From contig NC_044009.1 of assembly GCF_900496995.4 (NCBI RefSeq), positions 39,517,505 to 39,581,504 on the forward strand: a DNA stretch of 64,000 nt, written 5' to 3'. Made by a program: the position numbers and the translations under genes. This stretch comes from Aquila chrysaetos chrysaetos. Its lineage: Eukaryota > Chordata > Aves > Accipitriformes > Accipitridae. Positions 50,111 through 60,899 of this stretch are shown here, piece by piece. The notes under the pieces were generated by a model that ran no database searches, had not been told where the DNA came from, and saw only the letters and a list, made by a program, of their open reading frames with translations. The first letter of the stretch is position 1. Every line of letters begins with the position of its first letter.

Positions 50111-52919
50111 GAACAGTGGTAGAAAAAAGTACTTATCTTTTCTCCTGTGGTTTCCTTGAATGCTTCTGTTGTACCTCTGTTGCCTGCTAGTTCCTCATGT
50201 TCTCTGGCAGATCTCCTGTTCCTGATGTATTTGGAAAAGTACTTCCAAAAAAAAATGCTTCAAAATATTTTTTTGGCCTGCTTTATTATGGTTTTACATT
50301 TAACTTGCTGGAGTTTATGCTATTCCTCTTTTGGACAGAAGCAGAAAATAACAGTATTCCACAAGTGAATGCACAGATGGCATTCACAAAAGGCTCAGGT
50401 ATTTGCAGTGGGTATCTAAAAATGCAACCTTGTGGTACTTTGATGTGTGTTAAAGGCAAAGGAGTTTGCTGAAGGCTGGCTGGAGAAAAAAGGACTTAGC
50501 AAAATGTGGTCCAGTGACTGCAGGTACTCATGTTTCCATCAGCTTTCATTCTCAGTATATTCCTAGAGGGCTATCTTTTAAATATATATTTTTAGAGAAA
50601 TACAGCCAGCCTCCAAACTGGATAATAGCTGCAGCTAGCTTATTAACACCAATTATTATTTCACAGTATTCTAACAACTAGTATTGTGGAGCCCTATTGC
50701 ACCAGGTATTGCGCAAACTTGAAGAGAAAGCTTGTCCTTGCCCCAGAAATGATTCTGTCCCCACAGCTTACGTAGGACACTGCTGAACAAGCACGCTCAG
50801 TATTTATGTCAATACTACATTTTAACAGTGATCCCAAAGCCATGTTCAAGCACAAACTTGCCTGCTGTTCACACCGATCTGTGGCACGCTCCACACGGGA
50901 TTTGGCCAATCTCACTTTAAGGTTGTGCCTGTGCCCCTGAAGTTTCCGTGAGCAAGGCGTGCACGTCTTAAGTGTTTTGCGGAATCAGGACCCCACTTCA
51001 CAGAAAATGTATCTGCTATTAAACATACATTGTGCTTGATCTTAGAGTTAAGATTATATGCCTTGTCTCCTGCTCCTTTCCCAGCTAAACTCCACCTGTG
51101 GTGAGAGTCATTCATCCTGAATTGCTTTAATGCAGTGTTTAAGTATGTCATCTTGGCAACGAAGCAGTTTGCATGGTATTTCAGTGAGAGATTTAAAATC
51201 CCATTCACATTTTTAATATACATTTCTCTCACATAAATTATCACAGCTTGGTTGGCAGGTCTTGCATGAGTAATAAGGTTGTTGGCACAAACACATACCA
51301 CAGATCTATTAAGTAGAGGAGAAGCTTTTGTTTGTTCCTACGTTTATACGAGAGCTGTGAGGTTTAACTTGTATAAAATGGTTTAAGATACTGGTGTTTT
51401 ACTAAGCAGGACATTACTAGTCATGAGATAACATATCCTCCCCAAAATGCATCAGCGGCAGTACAGATAAATCCCCATGCACCAGTATGAAAATTAAGCT
51501 CTTGCTATGTGAAGTATCTATGCAAAGGGCAGCTTTCATCACTTATATACACAGGCAGACTGTAGCCGAAAACTTGCTCTTATATAAAAGAGCCATGCTA
51601 CTGAAAGAGCAGTGAGCTGAATGCACTTTTACATGTGAAAGGAATGTGTTCTCTTTCGAGTAAATAATGAGAGTCACATTTCAGTTTGCTTTCTCCCTTT
51701 CATTCATAATTTTGGGAAGTGATTGCTCAGGGTATATAACACGTAACTCAGAAATTGGAATTCTGCAAAGTAAGTTCTCTGCTGAACTCCACATTATAAG
51801 GTCTGAGCAACTGTACGCAAATATCCTGCAGTGCAATTTTGTGCTCCATTGATGTTGTAAGAGCATGAGCTGAAGAACTTTGTCTCAATATCTATTTTTA
51901 AAACATTTAGCACTCTTGCAATGTAGGCCTGACCTGAAGTACTTTGCACACAGTGGGAATCTTCCACTGCCTTTATTTAGGGCTTTGAATCAAGCCTTCT
52001 GTAAACAACAAATTATAGGACTAATAAGGTATTGCGAGGAAATAAATTTGGAACGTCCAGGCTTTAATACCTGTACGTGTCACCAATTTTGTGTTAGATT
52101 AGCAAAACGTATCCTTTCATAACAGCTTAAGGTTACACTTGCCAAACAAATGTTGTGTAGTTCTACAATCACATTGAATAGTTTGGATTGCTTCTCTATT
52201 ACACGCTCTGTATAGTCATCTATTAATTATTGTTATTCTTAAATTGAACATAACCATATGTTTGACATAAACCGGGCACAAGTAAAGAAAATTACACGAA
52301 AATGTGAGAGGCAGACTTTGAAGCTTATGCGGAAGTGGATTAAAATGTATCTATGCAATTTGCGAATACCTTTGCCATGATCTGAAAGAGAATTACCAGG
52401 AAACCAAGACAACTCTGCAGCTAAGGATCCCTTTAATGCACAGAAGAACGTATCTTATCCACTGCTCGAGAGGCTGGCAGCAGTTCAGAAATGCAGAATG
52501 CAGTTATTGGATGTCTCTAGATGCACCGCAATCAGTTTGTCAATATAACTATGGAAATGTTCGAGAAGAGCTGGAGCAACGTGGACACAATAAGGAATGG
52601 CATTACTGATGTTGTGTGTGTTATTTTGGGGCTTTATGAAATCATCAGCCAAGGAATTGTTCAATCCAGGGGAAACATTCACATTTCAAACTTTGTCATC
52701 TTATTTATAGGCTTTCATTAAGAAAGTTTAAATAATAGCAGTTTATGAGTGTTTTCTAATTATAATAATGAAAAAGTTTATTATTTAAAAGTGCTCCAGA
52801 GATTGTGCATTATCTAAAATTCCTGCTTGATTGCCTTCCCCGAATTCAGTCTTCCAACCCCTGATTCAACTTAGTCCTGAAAGAAGATGGGATAGCTGGA
52901 GAATCCTAGGTGTCCTAAT
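50111..52919. other. Intergenic DNA, no gene recognised; possible conserved non-coding blocks
   Basis: The first 350 bases may be the 5' part of the neighbouring CR1. From about 50.9 to 52.4 kb the sequence is complex and motif-rich (TTTGCAT, TTGGCAAC, TAATTA-type words) without repeats. A 129-codon minus-strand frame at 50,912-51,301 has no family resemblance. Confidence 0.45.
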
Positions 52920-53170
52920 ACTCACTCAGGAAAAGGGAGAGGAGGCTAAAAGAGCTTGGATTATTTAACCTAGTAAAATGAAGGGGCTACGACTGCTTTC
53001 TTAAAAATAACTGGGGGTAAACACCACTAAGAGTAAAGGGCTATTAAAGCAAAAGAACAAAATTGTCACAAGAACAATTGAGGCTGGAAATGTATAGAAG
53101 GTTTCCAAACATCAAAAGAATGAGATTTTAGAAAGCTTTCTAATTAGAAGAGTACATGCAAACTCCCTTA
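52920..53170 (+). mobile_element. Ancient CR1 LINE fragment, 3' region
   Basis: The text CAGGAAAAGGGAGAGGAGGCT, then AAAGGGCTATTAAAGCA, then GAGGCTGGAAATGTAT, then CAAAAGAATGAGATTTTAG follows the order of the CR1 3' coding region and tail (AGAAAAGAGAAGGCTAAG...AAAGGGCTCTTTAATCTAGCA...GGCTGGAAATTGAA...). It is heavily diverged with no open frame. Edges are approximate; it may run on to TATTCTATG near 53,247. Confidence 0.65.
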
Positions 53171-53829
53171 GTATTATTCTGCATCTTGCTATGGTTAGGA
53201 ATTTAATTGTGAAATCCAAGAACTCATTCCCAACCATATATATTCTATGTGTCTGTTATTTGGTAAAGAGCTCATTGTGAGAGGTTGTATTTTAATAAGT
53301 GGACATTAAAGACATTTTTAACCAAACCCTTTCACACATAGTATAAATACATGAAAGCACTGAGTTGTGTTAAACTACGTCTTGCAAAGCCAACCTCCCC
53401 ACGGGCCACATATGAAAATCTTTATGTGGCCAAGAGGCACAATATGCGTCATACCTTGGAGAACTCTGGCAAGGACTTACAGGCAGAAATAACTCTCTAG
53501 GACATCTGCAGGGTGAGGCTGGGTGGACATGTGGCCAAGAAGGAGGGTTACGCCATTAAGACAGTCCCGTCCACCCTCTCTGGCTCATTTCCTCCCACCG
53601 TAGGGATTTTGACTACCTGGAAGCCCTGATGTCAGTGCAGACTTGCTGCCATTTAAGTGACATTGCCCTGGCCTGGCATTTGCACTCAAACTACTTGCAA
53701 GTGCCATGAAACCAAGAGGCACCAGTTAGCTGCATGTCGCTGATGCACATCAGTGCTACTGTTCAGGTGAGCAGTAGCTCACCACCCTTGTTAGATGCTT
53801 CCCTCAGCTCTGCTGTCTCACTTCACTCC
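53171..53829. other. Intergenic DNA before the PTPN4 island
   Basis: AT-rich then increasingly GC-rich sequence. No exon or repeat is clearly recognisable. Confidence 0.5.
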
Positions 53830-54370
53830 CGTGTCCCTGCCAGCCCTCGAGGCCCGGACCACTGCCCGGCTGCGTCCCTGGGCCTACCCTCCAGGGAGGC
53901 TCCGACCCTGCGCACCCCGACCAGGAGGGTCCCCAGGCTGCTTCACCTCTCCCACCCCACCCGCGCCAGGGGCACCGGCGCAGATTATCGGGAGCGCTGC
54001 GGTTACACCCCGCCTTCCCGCAGCCCCGTTTCTGAAGAAGGGGGATCCCCGCTCTCCCCGGGCCTCGCTGTCCGCAGGCACGCCGGAGGCCCGAGGGGGC
54101 TGCCTGTGACGGCGGTGTTTCGGGTTAGCGTCCCGTGGCGGGAGCGGGGGCCAGAAGACCAGCCCGTGGCTCCCACAGCCAGAACCTCCCTCAGGAACGA
54201 CCTCTCTCCTCCCGAGCGAGGGGAGAGCGGCGGGAAGCAGCGGCCGCCGCCGCCGGCCCACCAGCTTCGCACACCGAGCAGCCCCGCAGCCGCGACTGAC
54301 GCCTGCGGCGACCAACCCACGCTCACGGACGGACATGGAGCACCGCCCCCGTAATTGATGGTAGACCCAA

Positions 54371-54375
54371 CCAAT
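54371..54375 (+). promoter_or_regulatory. CCAAT box (NF-Y type), distal
   Basis: AACCAATGAG in direct orientation, about 160 bp upstream of the YY1-type site. Confidence 0.6.
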
Positions 54376-54433
54376 GAGGTCTCAGGAAGAACGCTCAGTC
54401 CTGCCCTCCCTCTTTTACGGACAAGCAGCCGGG

Positions 54434-54441
54434 CCAATCAG
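54434..54441 (+). promoter_or_regulatory. CCAATCAG box (NF-Y), proximal
   Basis: A full NF-Y consensus CCAATCAG, 63 bp after the first CCAAT box and about 95 bp before the YY1-type site. This is the usual distance from a start site. Confidence 0.7.
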
Positions 54442-54473
54442 AAGGAAAGCACACCGCCCACTTCCCTCTCGAC

Positions 54474-54482
54474 TCTCGCGAG
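54474..54482. promoter_or_regulatory. TCTCGCGAG promoter palindrome
   Basis: This is a near match to the TCTCGCGAGA element common in TATA-less housekeeping promoters; the last base is C instead of A. Confidence 0.6.
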
Positions 54483-54529
54483 CTTTCCCGGGCTGGCTCC
54501 CGTCCCCCCCGCCGCCGGGTGACTGCGCA

Positions 54530-54542
54530 GCCGCCATGTTGG
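54530..54542 (+). promoter_or_regulatory. YY1-type site GCCGCCATGTTGG
   Basis: It matches the YY1 core GCCGCCATnTTG in the orientation found just after many TATA-less start sites. It suggests transcription starts close to 54,520-54,535 on the plus strand. Its ATG also opens a short upstream ORF at 54,536-54,571. Confidence 0.65.
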
Positions 54543-55350
54543 TTGCTATGCTGCCAGTGCTGCCCGTGTGAGGCGGGAGGGCGGCTATGAGGGGAGGAGG
54601 CTCCTGTTCCTCCCCCCTTCTCCCCCGCAGACGCTCGCTCGCTCGCTCAGCGGCAGGGAGGGCGCCTCTGCAGAGCCCCGCCGCCTCTCCCCTCCCCGAT
54701 CCCCTCCGCCTGCCGGCCGGGGCTCCGCGCGGGGCGACTCCCGGTGTGTGTGAGGCGGCGCCGTGCCCCGTGAGGGGGAGCCCCGGCCCGCGCGGCGCCC
54801 GCCCGCCGCCGCTGCCCTTGCCCTGCCCGCCCTCGCCGCCCCCTCCGGCCGGCCGCTGTGAGGAGAGGGGGGAAGGAGAGGCCGGCGCGGGGGGCCCGCC
54901 GCCTTCCCCCCCCCCCGCCCCGGGCTTCCCCGTCCCTTCCTCCCTCACCTCTTCCCCCTCCTCCCCCCTTCCCGGTCCCGCGGCCCAGCCGCCGCAGTAC
55001 GATGTGGTCCCCGCCGCTGCGGCTGGGCGCGGGGCGGCTGCTGCGGCTGCGGTCGCTGCTCCCGAGGCTGCGGCTCGGCCGGTGGCTGCGGGGGAACTGA
55101 AGGCAGCGAGCGGCGCGCCCGCTCCCGCGCGCGGGGGTGCGGTGCGGCGCGGTGCTGCGCGGCGCGGCGCGGTGCGGCGCGGCGCGGCGCGTGCCCCGCC
55201 AGCGCGTGCCCGAGCCCGAGCGTCTGCGGCGCGTGCCCGTGCGCGCGCGGGGGGTCGCGGGGCGGCAGCGGCGAGCGCAGCCCCCGCGCCTCTTCCCTCC
55301 GCCGTCCCCGCTCCCCGCTCCATCTGGAAGGACGTGGCTCTTATATGAAG
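54531..55350 (+). other. PTPN4: Inferred non-coding exon 1 of PTPN4
   Basis: PTPN4 encodes a cytosolic and membrane-associated tyrosine phosphatase with FERM, PDZ and catalytic domains. Its first exon in mammals is, as I recall, an untranslated leader. The 3' edge here is a textbook donor, AAG/GTAAGG at 55,350/55,351; the 5' edge is estimated from the YY1-type site. The exon has two notable ATGs. One opens an 11-codon ORF (MLVAMLPVLPV, 54,536-54,571). The other, at 54,587, opens a 253-codon Ala/Pro/Arg-rich frame ending at TGA 55,346-55,348, just before the donor. That frame is low-complexity and looks like a by-product of GC content. An acceptor-like pyrimidine tract ending CCCGCAG at 54,630 could allow an alternative upstream exon. 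The PTPN4 start (MTSRFRLPAG) is not present downstream in the window. Confidence 0.55.
55136..55192. repeat. GGYGC pentanucleotide repeat in exon 1
   Basis: An imperfect tandem of GGTGC and GGCGC units over about 57 bp. It is very GC-rich, can form strong RNA structure in the leader and is prone to length change. Confidence 0.75.
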
Positions 55351-55572
55351 GTAAGGCGGCCGCCGGGGCGCTCGGGTCTCCGTGCTGGGGCGAGGAGAGG
55401 GGCGGCGGCGGCGGCGGCGGGGGGGAGCCGTGCGCCGCATTCCTCTGCTGTCACCCCCACCCCGCCGGCCGTGGGGGCCGAGGCGCCGCCGCTCCCCCCT
55501 CAGCCCCGCTCGCCTTCCCCGCAACTTCGCGCACAGGTCGCCGCTGGCGGAAAGCGGCTCTGCCGAGAGCCC

Positions 55573-55604
55573 TTTTTTTTTTTTTTTGGGGGGGGGGGGG
55601 GGGG
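55573..55604. repeat. T15-G17 homopolymer junction
   Basis: Fifteen T run directly into seventeen G, 220 bp inside the putative intron and still in the CpG island. The G run is on the non-template strand. The exact counts may be affected by sequencing error. Confidence 0.85.
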
Positions 55605-55830
55605 TGTGTGGGTGCCCCTTCTGTTCCCCCCTCCGAAAAGAAAGGAGATCCAGCTCCGCGAAGGCGTTTGGGGGGAGGTGTGTGTGGAACCGACCGCCGG
55701 CCCGCGGAGGGGGCTCGTAAATAGCCTTCGGGGGAACGAGCGGCGGGGCCGAGGGCGGCGGGGGCAGGTCGGGGGCGCTTGGGGTCTGTAAAATGTGGTA
55801 AACTCAGCCGAACGCCTGAAACGGGTTGGC

Positions 55831-55853
55831 TTTTTTTTTTTTTTTTTTTTTTT
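55831..55853. repeat. T23 tract
   Basis: Twenty-three T followed by AGTGTG. It resembles a polypyrimidine tract before AG, but no exon is evident after it. Confidence 0.85.
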
Positions 55854-58371
55854 AGTGTGTTTAATATGAAAGTTTGCGTTCCTGTGCTTTCTAGGCACAT
55901 GTGCGCGTTGCCCTGGTTATGGGCAGGGAAAATGGGTTTGAGTGCTGTCGTTGCATTCCTCTGGTACATTTTTAGTATCTCCCTCAAGCAGAAGGCTTGT
56001 ATAATCGCGTGTGTCTATATATGCGACAGAGGCTTTCGGTGTACCTGGTGATGGGTTAACTCGTGTATGCTGTTGCCGCACCAGCTGGAAGAGGAATAAC
56101 GTCTTTTTCCTTTCAAAAATCTCCTAAGAGCTAGTTGCTAAAACTAGGTAGCTGCCAGAGTAGGTGAAATGTTCCCACCGCTTGCCTAGTGAAAGAATGT
56201 ATGTCGTTCAGATGTAAAATATACGTGAGTGAACTTTGTGCTGCTACTTAGACCCTTCCAGGACTTCAGGGTGGCCAACCTGTTACCTTTTATTTAACTG
56301 TGAGATAGAAAATACTTGTGATTTGTGTATTACAGAAGTGCTAATGGATCTCAGCTGAAGAATAATTGTTAGACTACAGCATGCAGATACATTTTCTCAC
56401 CCATGGGGCATTTCTCTTGCCCTGAGCTAAACTCTGCATTGAATGGTAAGGGGGTTTTGTGAGTGCACGTTTGCCTGCTTGTTATTGCCAAATAACTGCC
56501 CTGTAATGTTGGGAGCCACTGGTGTGTTCACACACATGCAGACATTAATGAGCTCATCACATCGTAAATGTGCGTTGCAGGAATACAAGAATGAGTTAGA
56601 TTAAAATTGGTAAAACCATTTTCTTATTAGATATGTATATTGTAGGAAAGTTTTCCAGTTCATTGCCTAAACATAAAATACTCAGTATTGTAATCTTATG
56701 GATGCCATTTTCTTGACAATGGATTTCTTGCTTCACTGACCTAAAAAGTTGTTTTTACATATTGATGTGACTCTGGCTTGCACCATGTTGATAAAATATG
56801 ATTCCGGGTGATAAACTTACAAATACGTACGTATGTGTCTGTACGTTTCCCAGGCACATTTATGCTTTATAAAATCAGAAATGTAACTGTTGGTCTGATT
56901 TTTTTTGAGAAAATTTTGTCGTTAAAGTTTCTGTGTATTTTTAGATTATGTTCATGCTTTTATTTGTAGGGTTTTTTTTAAGTTAGATTAAACAGTGAAA
57001 TACAAATGCATTTTCCTCAAAAGAAGAAATGTATTAATACTTTACGTTTTGGTACATTTTCCTTATGTTTGCAGTTAAGTTTGTTTGGAATCAGGTTCAC
57101 CTACTTAGTTTGATGTTTCTTTCTTGTTCAGTAAAATTTTCCATGAAATGTGTTGTTTGTTGCCATGCTTTACAATTCTGTTGTCATGCTAATGTCTGAT
57201 TTAGGTTGTACACAGCAGTATTGATTGAACACCCTTGCTAAAAATACTTTCAGGGTTGGGTATACTTGCACTGTAGCAGCAGGAAAGTTAAGTGTATACT
57301 GTTTTTCTGTGACTAGAATTCATTTATTATTAGCAGCTACATTTGTAAAACATGAATAAAAGCAAAATCCTGTAATCTTAGAAGCAATGCTAATTGCTCT
57401 GTGGAGTGGATGAACTCTATTAATGAACAGAGTTCATGTAGTACTATTTACATGTCATTGCCATTAGCATAGTTGGAATATATGGTAGGTTAATACCCAG
57501 GGTACATGATTTTGGCTGTGATCCTGCAGTGACCCCTGTTTGGACAGAGGGATCCACCTACACAAAACGCACTGCAGGAACTGGAGCTCAAACATTCATT
57601 CTGTAGACACTAGGCCGATGTTTATCACGAGCATTTGCTGTGTGGGAATGTTTTGTATGTTTTGTTGTTAACCTTTGTGTTTGTGTGGCATGTCAGATAG
57701 GCTTCTGTGTGTGCAAAGAGCTGCAGGTTGGTGCCCAGAGTACAATAGTGTGTGACATAATTATTTTGTGAAAAAGAGGTGGTTTTTCTTTAAATTGCTT
57801 TCATATTGTAAGTTAGTGCTGCTGAAAGGTCCTGATCAGCATTTGGGGATTCCATCTCACTAGGGTCTTGTTATCCTTGGTGGGTTATTTTATGTTTTGT
57901 TGAATGTACATGGAAGTTTTGTGCATCAATTTATGCTCTCATATAAAAAGTGGAATGCATACTCTACATCGTGTTCTGGAGAACTGAGTGGAAGTTACAA
58001 GTTTGAATATACAGGAGGGGAAGATGCTTGGGATGGTTCACTTGGTCCCATAAGCTAACCTGCAGGTGGGAGACAAAGACAGAATGGCTTGCTTGCGGCA
58101 GTTCAAACATTTGGATGAGGTAAATAGGTTGGGTTAAGTGTCTTATGAAAATTATGGTGTATTAAAAATTCCATTTTAATTTTTCAGCTGATCAGAACTT
58201 AATTAAAACAAATAGTAGGCATGTGCATGCTTTTTTGTTGTTGAAGTCATTGTTAGATTACTTAAATTGATAAATAGCACGTTTCTGTGGTCTGTCTTCT
58301 TAGGTCTTCATACTACCATTAGTTAGATCCTCCGATACATCATGATTCTGCCTTGTCCCTCTCTGCTCCAT

Positions 58372-58392
58372 CCCCCCCCCCCCCCCCCCCCC
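58372..58392. repeat. C21 tract
   Basis: Twenty-one C in a row in otherwise AT-rich intron. The G-rich strand could form a quadruplex. The length is uncertain because of possible sequencing slippage. Confidence 0.85.
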
Positions 58393-58528
58393 AGTTTGGG
58401 TTTAAATTTGGTACAAGATCACATGAATCCCATGCCTTCACATCCTGTTTTTGTGTCACCTCACTTCCATTCTCACCAGTTATAAAAATGGTCAAACAAG
58501 AGAATCTTTCAGCAGATGGTTGACTGTG

Positions 58529-58529
<1 letters not shown>

Positions 58530-58556
<27 letters not shown>
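58530..58556. repeat. T27 tract
   Basis: Twenty-seven T, 137 bp after the C21 tract. No adjacent retroposon body is recognisable. Confidence 0.85.
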
Positions 58557-58560
<4 letters not shown>

Positions 58561-60514
58561 ACCACACTTTCACTCTGGTGTTGTCACTTTTCATAAAATG
58601 ACCAGACAGAATCTCATGGGTTTTATTGTGCTCCAGCCTAAACAACTGTAAAAAATAGTTTGTGTGTGCATATAGTATGGGATTGTTTGCAGTGGAAAGA
58701 AGGAACTGTGAAGGTGGAAGAAAAAGGGGAGGGGAGAATGGCCTGAGCAGGAGACACAACCAAAAGAGCTGAACAGTGGCCTGGTAATACAACAGCAGGT
58801 CTTTGCTGTCTGGGCCAGCTGTTCATATATGCTTGTTTGGGAACAGAGGCTGTTTTTCCTTGAGGACTTGTAATCCACTGAATTAGCACAAAAATAGTTT
58901 TATGTAAGCTTGTGAAAGCCTTTAATTTCTAAAATTTTGCAGTTTTCTGGAAGTTTTCTCTGTTATGTCATAGAACTGCATATCTGCAGGTACATATTCA
59001 AAATCTCCATTCTTATTTGGGAGAATTTCAGAATTATTAGAAAACAATTGCTATTTGTCACTTACAAAATAAATTACTTCAAGTTTGCAGCAGTTGTTGT
59101 GTTCACAGAAGTTTTATTGATGTGTTGACACACCGGAATTAGATGTCCAGAGGTAGGTTACAAGATTATGGTCTTTTCATGGTGATCTGTGCTACAGCAT
59201 ACTAAAGTCTGTGCTGGTTGTACGCATGGTGTCCCAGTACATGCTACAGAATACTACAGCTGATAGTCACATAGTTACTCAGGTAGATCAGACGAGTATA
59301 ACTAGATGCATTTTTGTTTGAAATGTGAGAATTGAACCAGCTTCTCCTTTCTCAGCTTATGCACCTTCAAAAAAGACTTGGTAGGGTGGTGCAATTAGAC
59401 CTCTCTTGGCACACTTCTTTGTCTCACACTGCAATTACTCCTTGGACAAGTTAAAAGGCAACTGTTGGATGATAAATGCAATTCCATTTGCGTGGTTTAT
59501 GAGATACTGCCATCTCTACAGTTACATGAAGAAGGGGGAAATGGCTAATACCCATTTAAAAATAAACAGTCTTTTAATTATGAATACTTATGATCTGTAA
59601 TGAAGAATGTTCTGGGAAATATTTTCACTGATTGGGGGATGAAGTGCAGTTGCCACTGAAGAGTTTTCAGGCCATCTGTAAGATTTAAGAGGAAAAAAAT
59701 TGATAATCCACTTCCTATGGCATGTGTGTTCTCACACTGCCTTTCTAGCCATTCCTTATCTTCTGCAGGGTAACTAGCTGAGAGAATAATGACTGAATTA
59801 TTCTGCATGACCAAAAGCCCAAATCTTCAAATGAAAATCAAATGCAGTGCTGCTAGAGATTAACATTTTCATACTTGGATTTTTTTTAATTAGAATGGTG
59901 TAGATTAGATTGAAGGAGGATGTATTCCATTCTCTTATCAACCTGTGATTTAGACTTTAAATTAAAAGTTGCTAAATATCTGGTATTAAATGCTGAAAAC
60001 CTTGTTCTAACTGGTGCTTTTTGGGGGATGATGTTCCAGTCTGGAGCCCTTAGTTGCATGTAATTTTGCTATTTTGTTTGATAGTTTTCATAAACTGATT
60101 AAACAAAATCATTTAAATGTAAGCTCTTTTTTGGTGTTTGTTAGGACTAACAGTATAAATTGATTTGGTTTTATGCTGTTAACTGTGTTTGGGCTAAACA
60201 AATGATCCTCACTTACTTTGTCTCTGAAAGGATATTAACTTTTAAGACAGTTGAGTGTACTTTAGCTTTTCCTGAGTCCTTTGGCCAGTTTATTGCATTT
60301 GTGTACCAACACCTGTCTGCCCTACAAAAAACCCCCCACCGACCAAACCGCCAACAATGTTCTGTGTCTGTTGCAAAAGACAGAAATGAGAAACAAATTG
60401 TATCAATACTGCACTGAAACTAAGTGTCTATTGAGTCCAATGAAAGTTACATTAAAAAATGTTTTCTCAGATGAGAAAATTATTCTTAGATAAGTCTTAT
60501 CATTTTTTTCAGGT

Positions 60515-60515
<1 letters not shown>

Positions 60516-60543
<28 letters not shown>
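60516..60543. repeat. T28 tract
   Basis: The longest homopolymer in the window, in the putative PTPN4 intron. No retrocopy is recognised on the minus strand beside it. Confidence 0.85.
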
Positions 60544-60547
<4 letters not shown>

Positions 60548-60871
60548 GGCATCAGTCAGGTTTAAAACCACAAATTGAAACTGTATCTGTAGCAGATAGC
60601 TCTCCACGTAAACCAAAGCAGCAGCTGGTAAAAAGATAAGGGCCTGCTGTGGCTCCTTTGTCTCAGAGCGATGTGCTAACATACTTTGTCTTGGAAGAAG
60701 GTTAACAAGCAAGATTCCTGTGTTTTCTTTTCGCAGTGGAAGGCGGTATTTGCAAAAGAGTCAAGCAAGTGGATTTGATACACTGAAAAGCTGTGTTTTT
60801 AAAAGACGAGATTAAAGTGTGACATAACAGAAACTTGTGCTCTCTTTTGTCTGTGCCAATAGAGATGCAAT

Positions 60872-60899
60872 GCTGAACTAACTTCGTAGTTAGTTCAGC
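60872..60899. repeat. Perfect 12-bp hairpin with 4-nt loop
   Basis: The arm GCTGAACTAACT is followed by TCGT and then by its exact reverse complement AGTTAGTTCAGC. Pairing stops abruptly at both outer ends. Twelve perfect pairs around a tetraloop are rare by chance in 64 kb. It is too short to be a typical microRNA precursor. Confidence 0.9.

Larger units (their letters stand above)
53830..55800 (+). promoter_or_regulatory. PTPN4: Large CpG island, inferred PTPN4 promoter
   Basis: About 2 kb of very GC-rich, CpG-dense DNA, the strongest island in the window. The segment 54,360-54,545 is the likely core. It carries CCAAT boxes, a TCTCGCGAG palindrome, a partial NRF1-like CTGCGCAG and a YY1-type site, and no TATA box. 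It lies about 38 kb after TMEM177 on the same strand, which is where PTPN4 starts in human. No PTPN4 protein sequence is visible, so the gene name rests on synteny. Confidence 0.65.

Noticed and set aside
54587..55348. Plus-strand 253-codon frame as a protein-coding gene
   Set aside because: Its composition is driven by GC content, and it lies in an inferred untranslated leader. I kept it only as a possible upstream ORF.
54415..55524. Minus-strand open frame of 369 codons
   Set aside because: It lies in a CpG island where stop codons are rare. The product is Ala/Arg/Gly/Pro low-complexity with no family resemblance, and it crosses the inferred plus-strand exon and donor.
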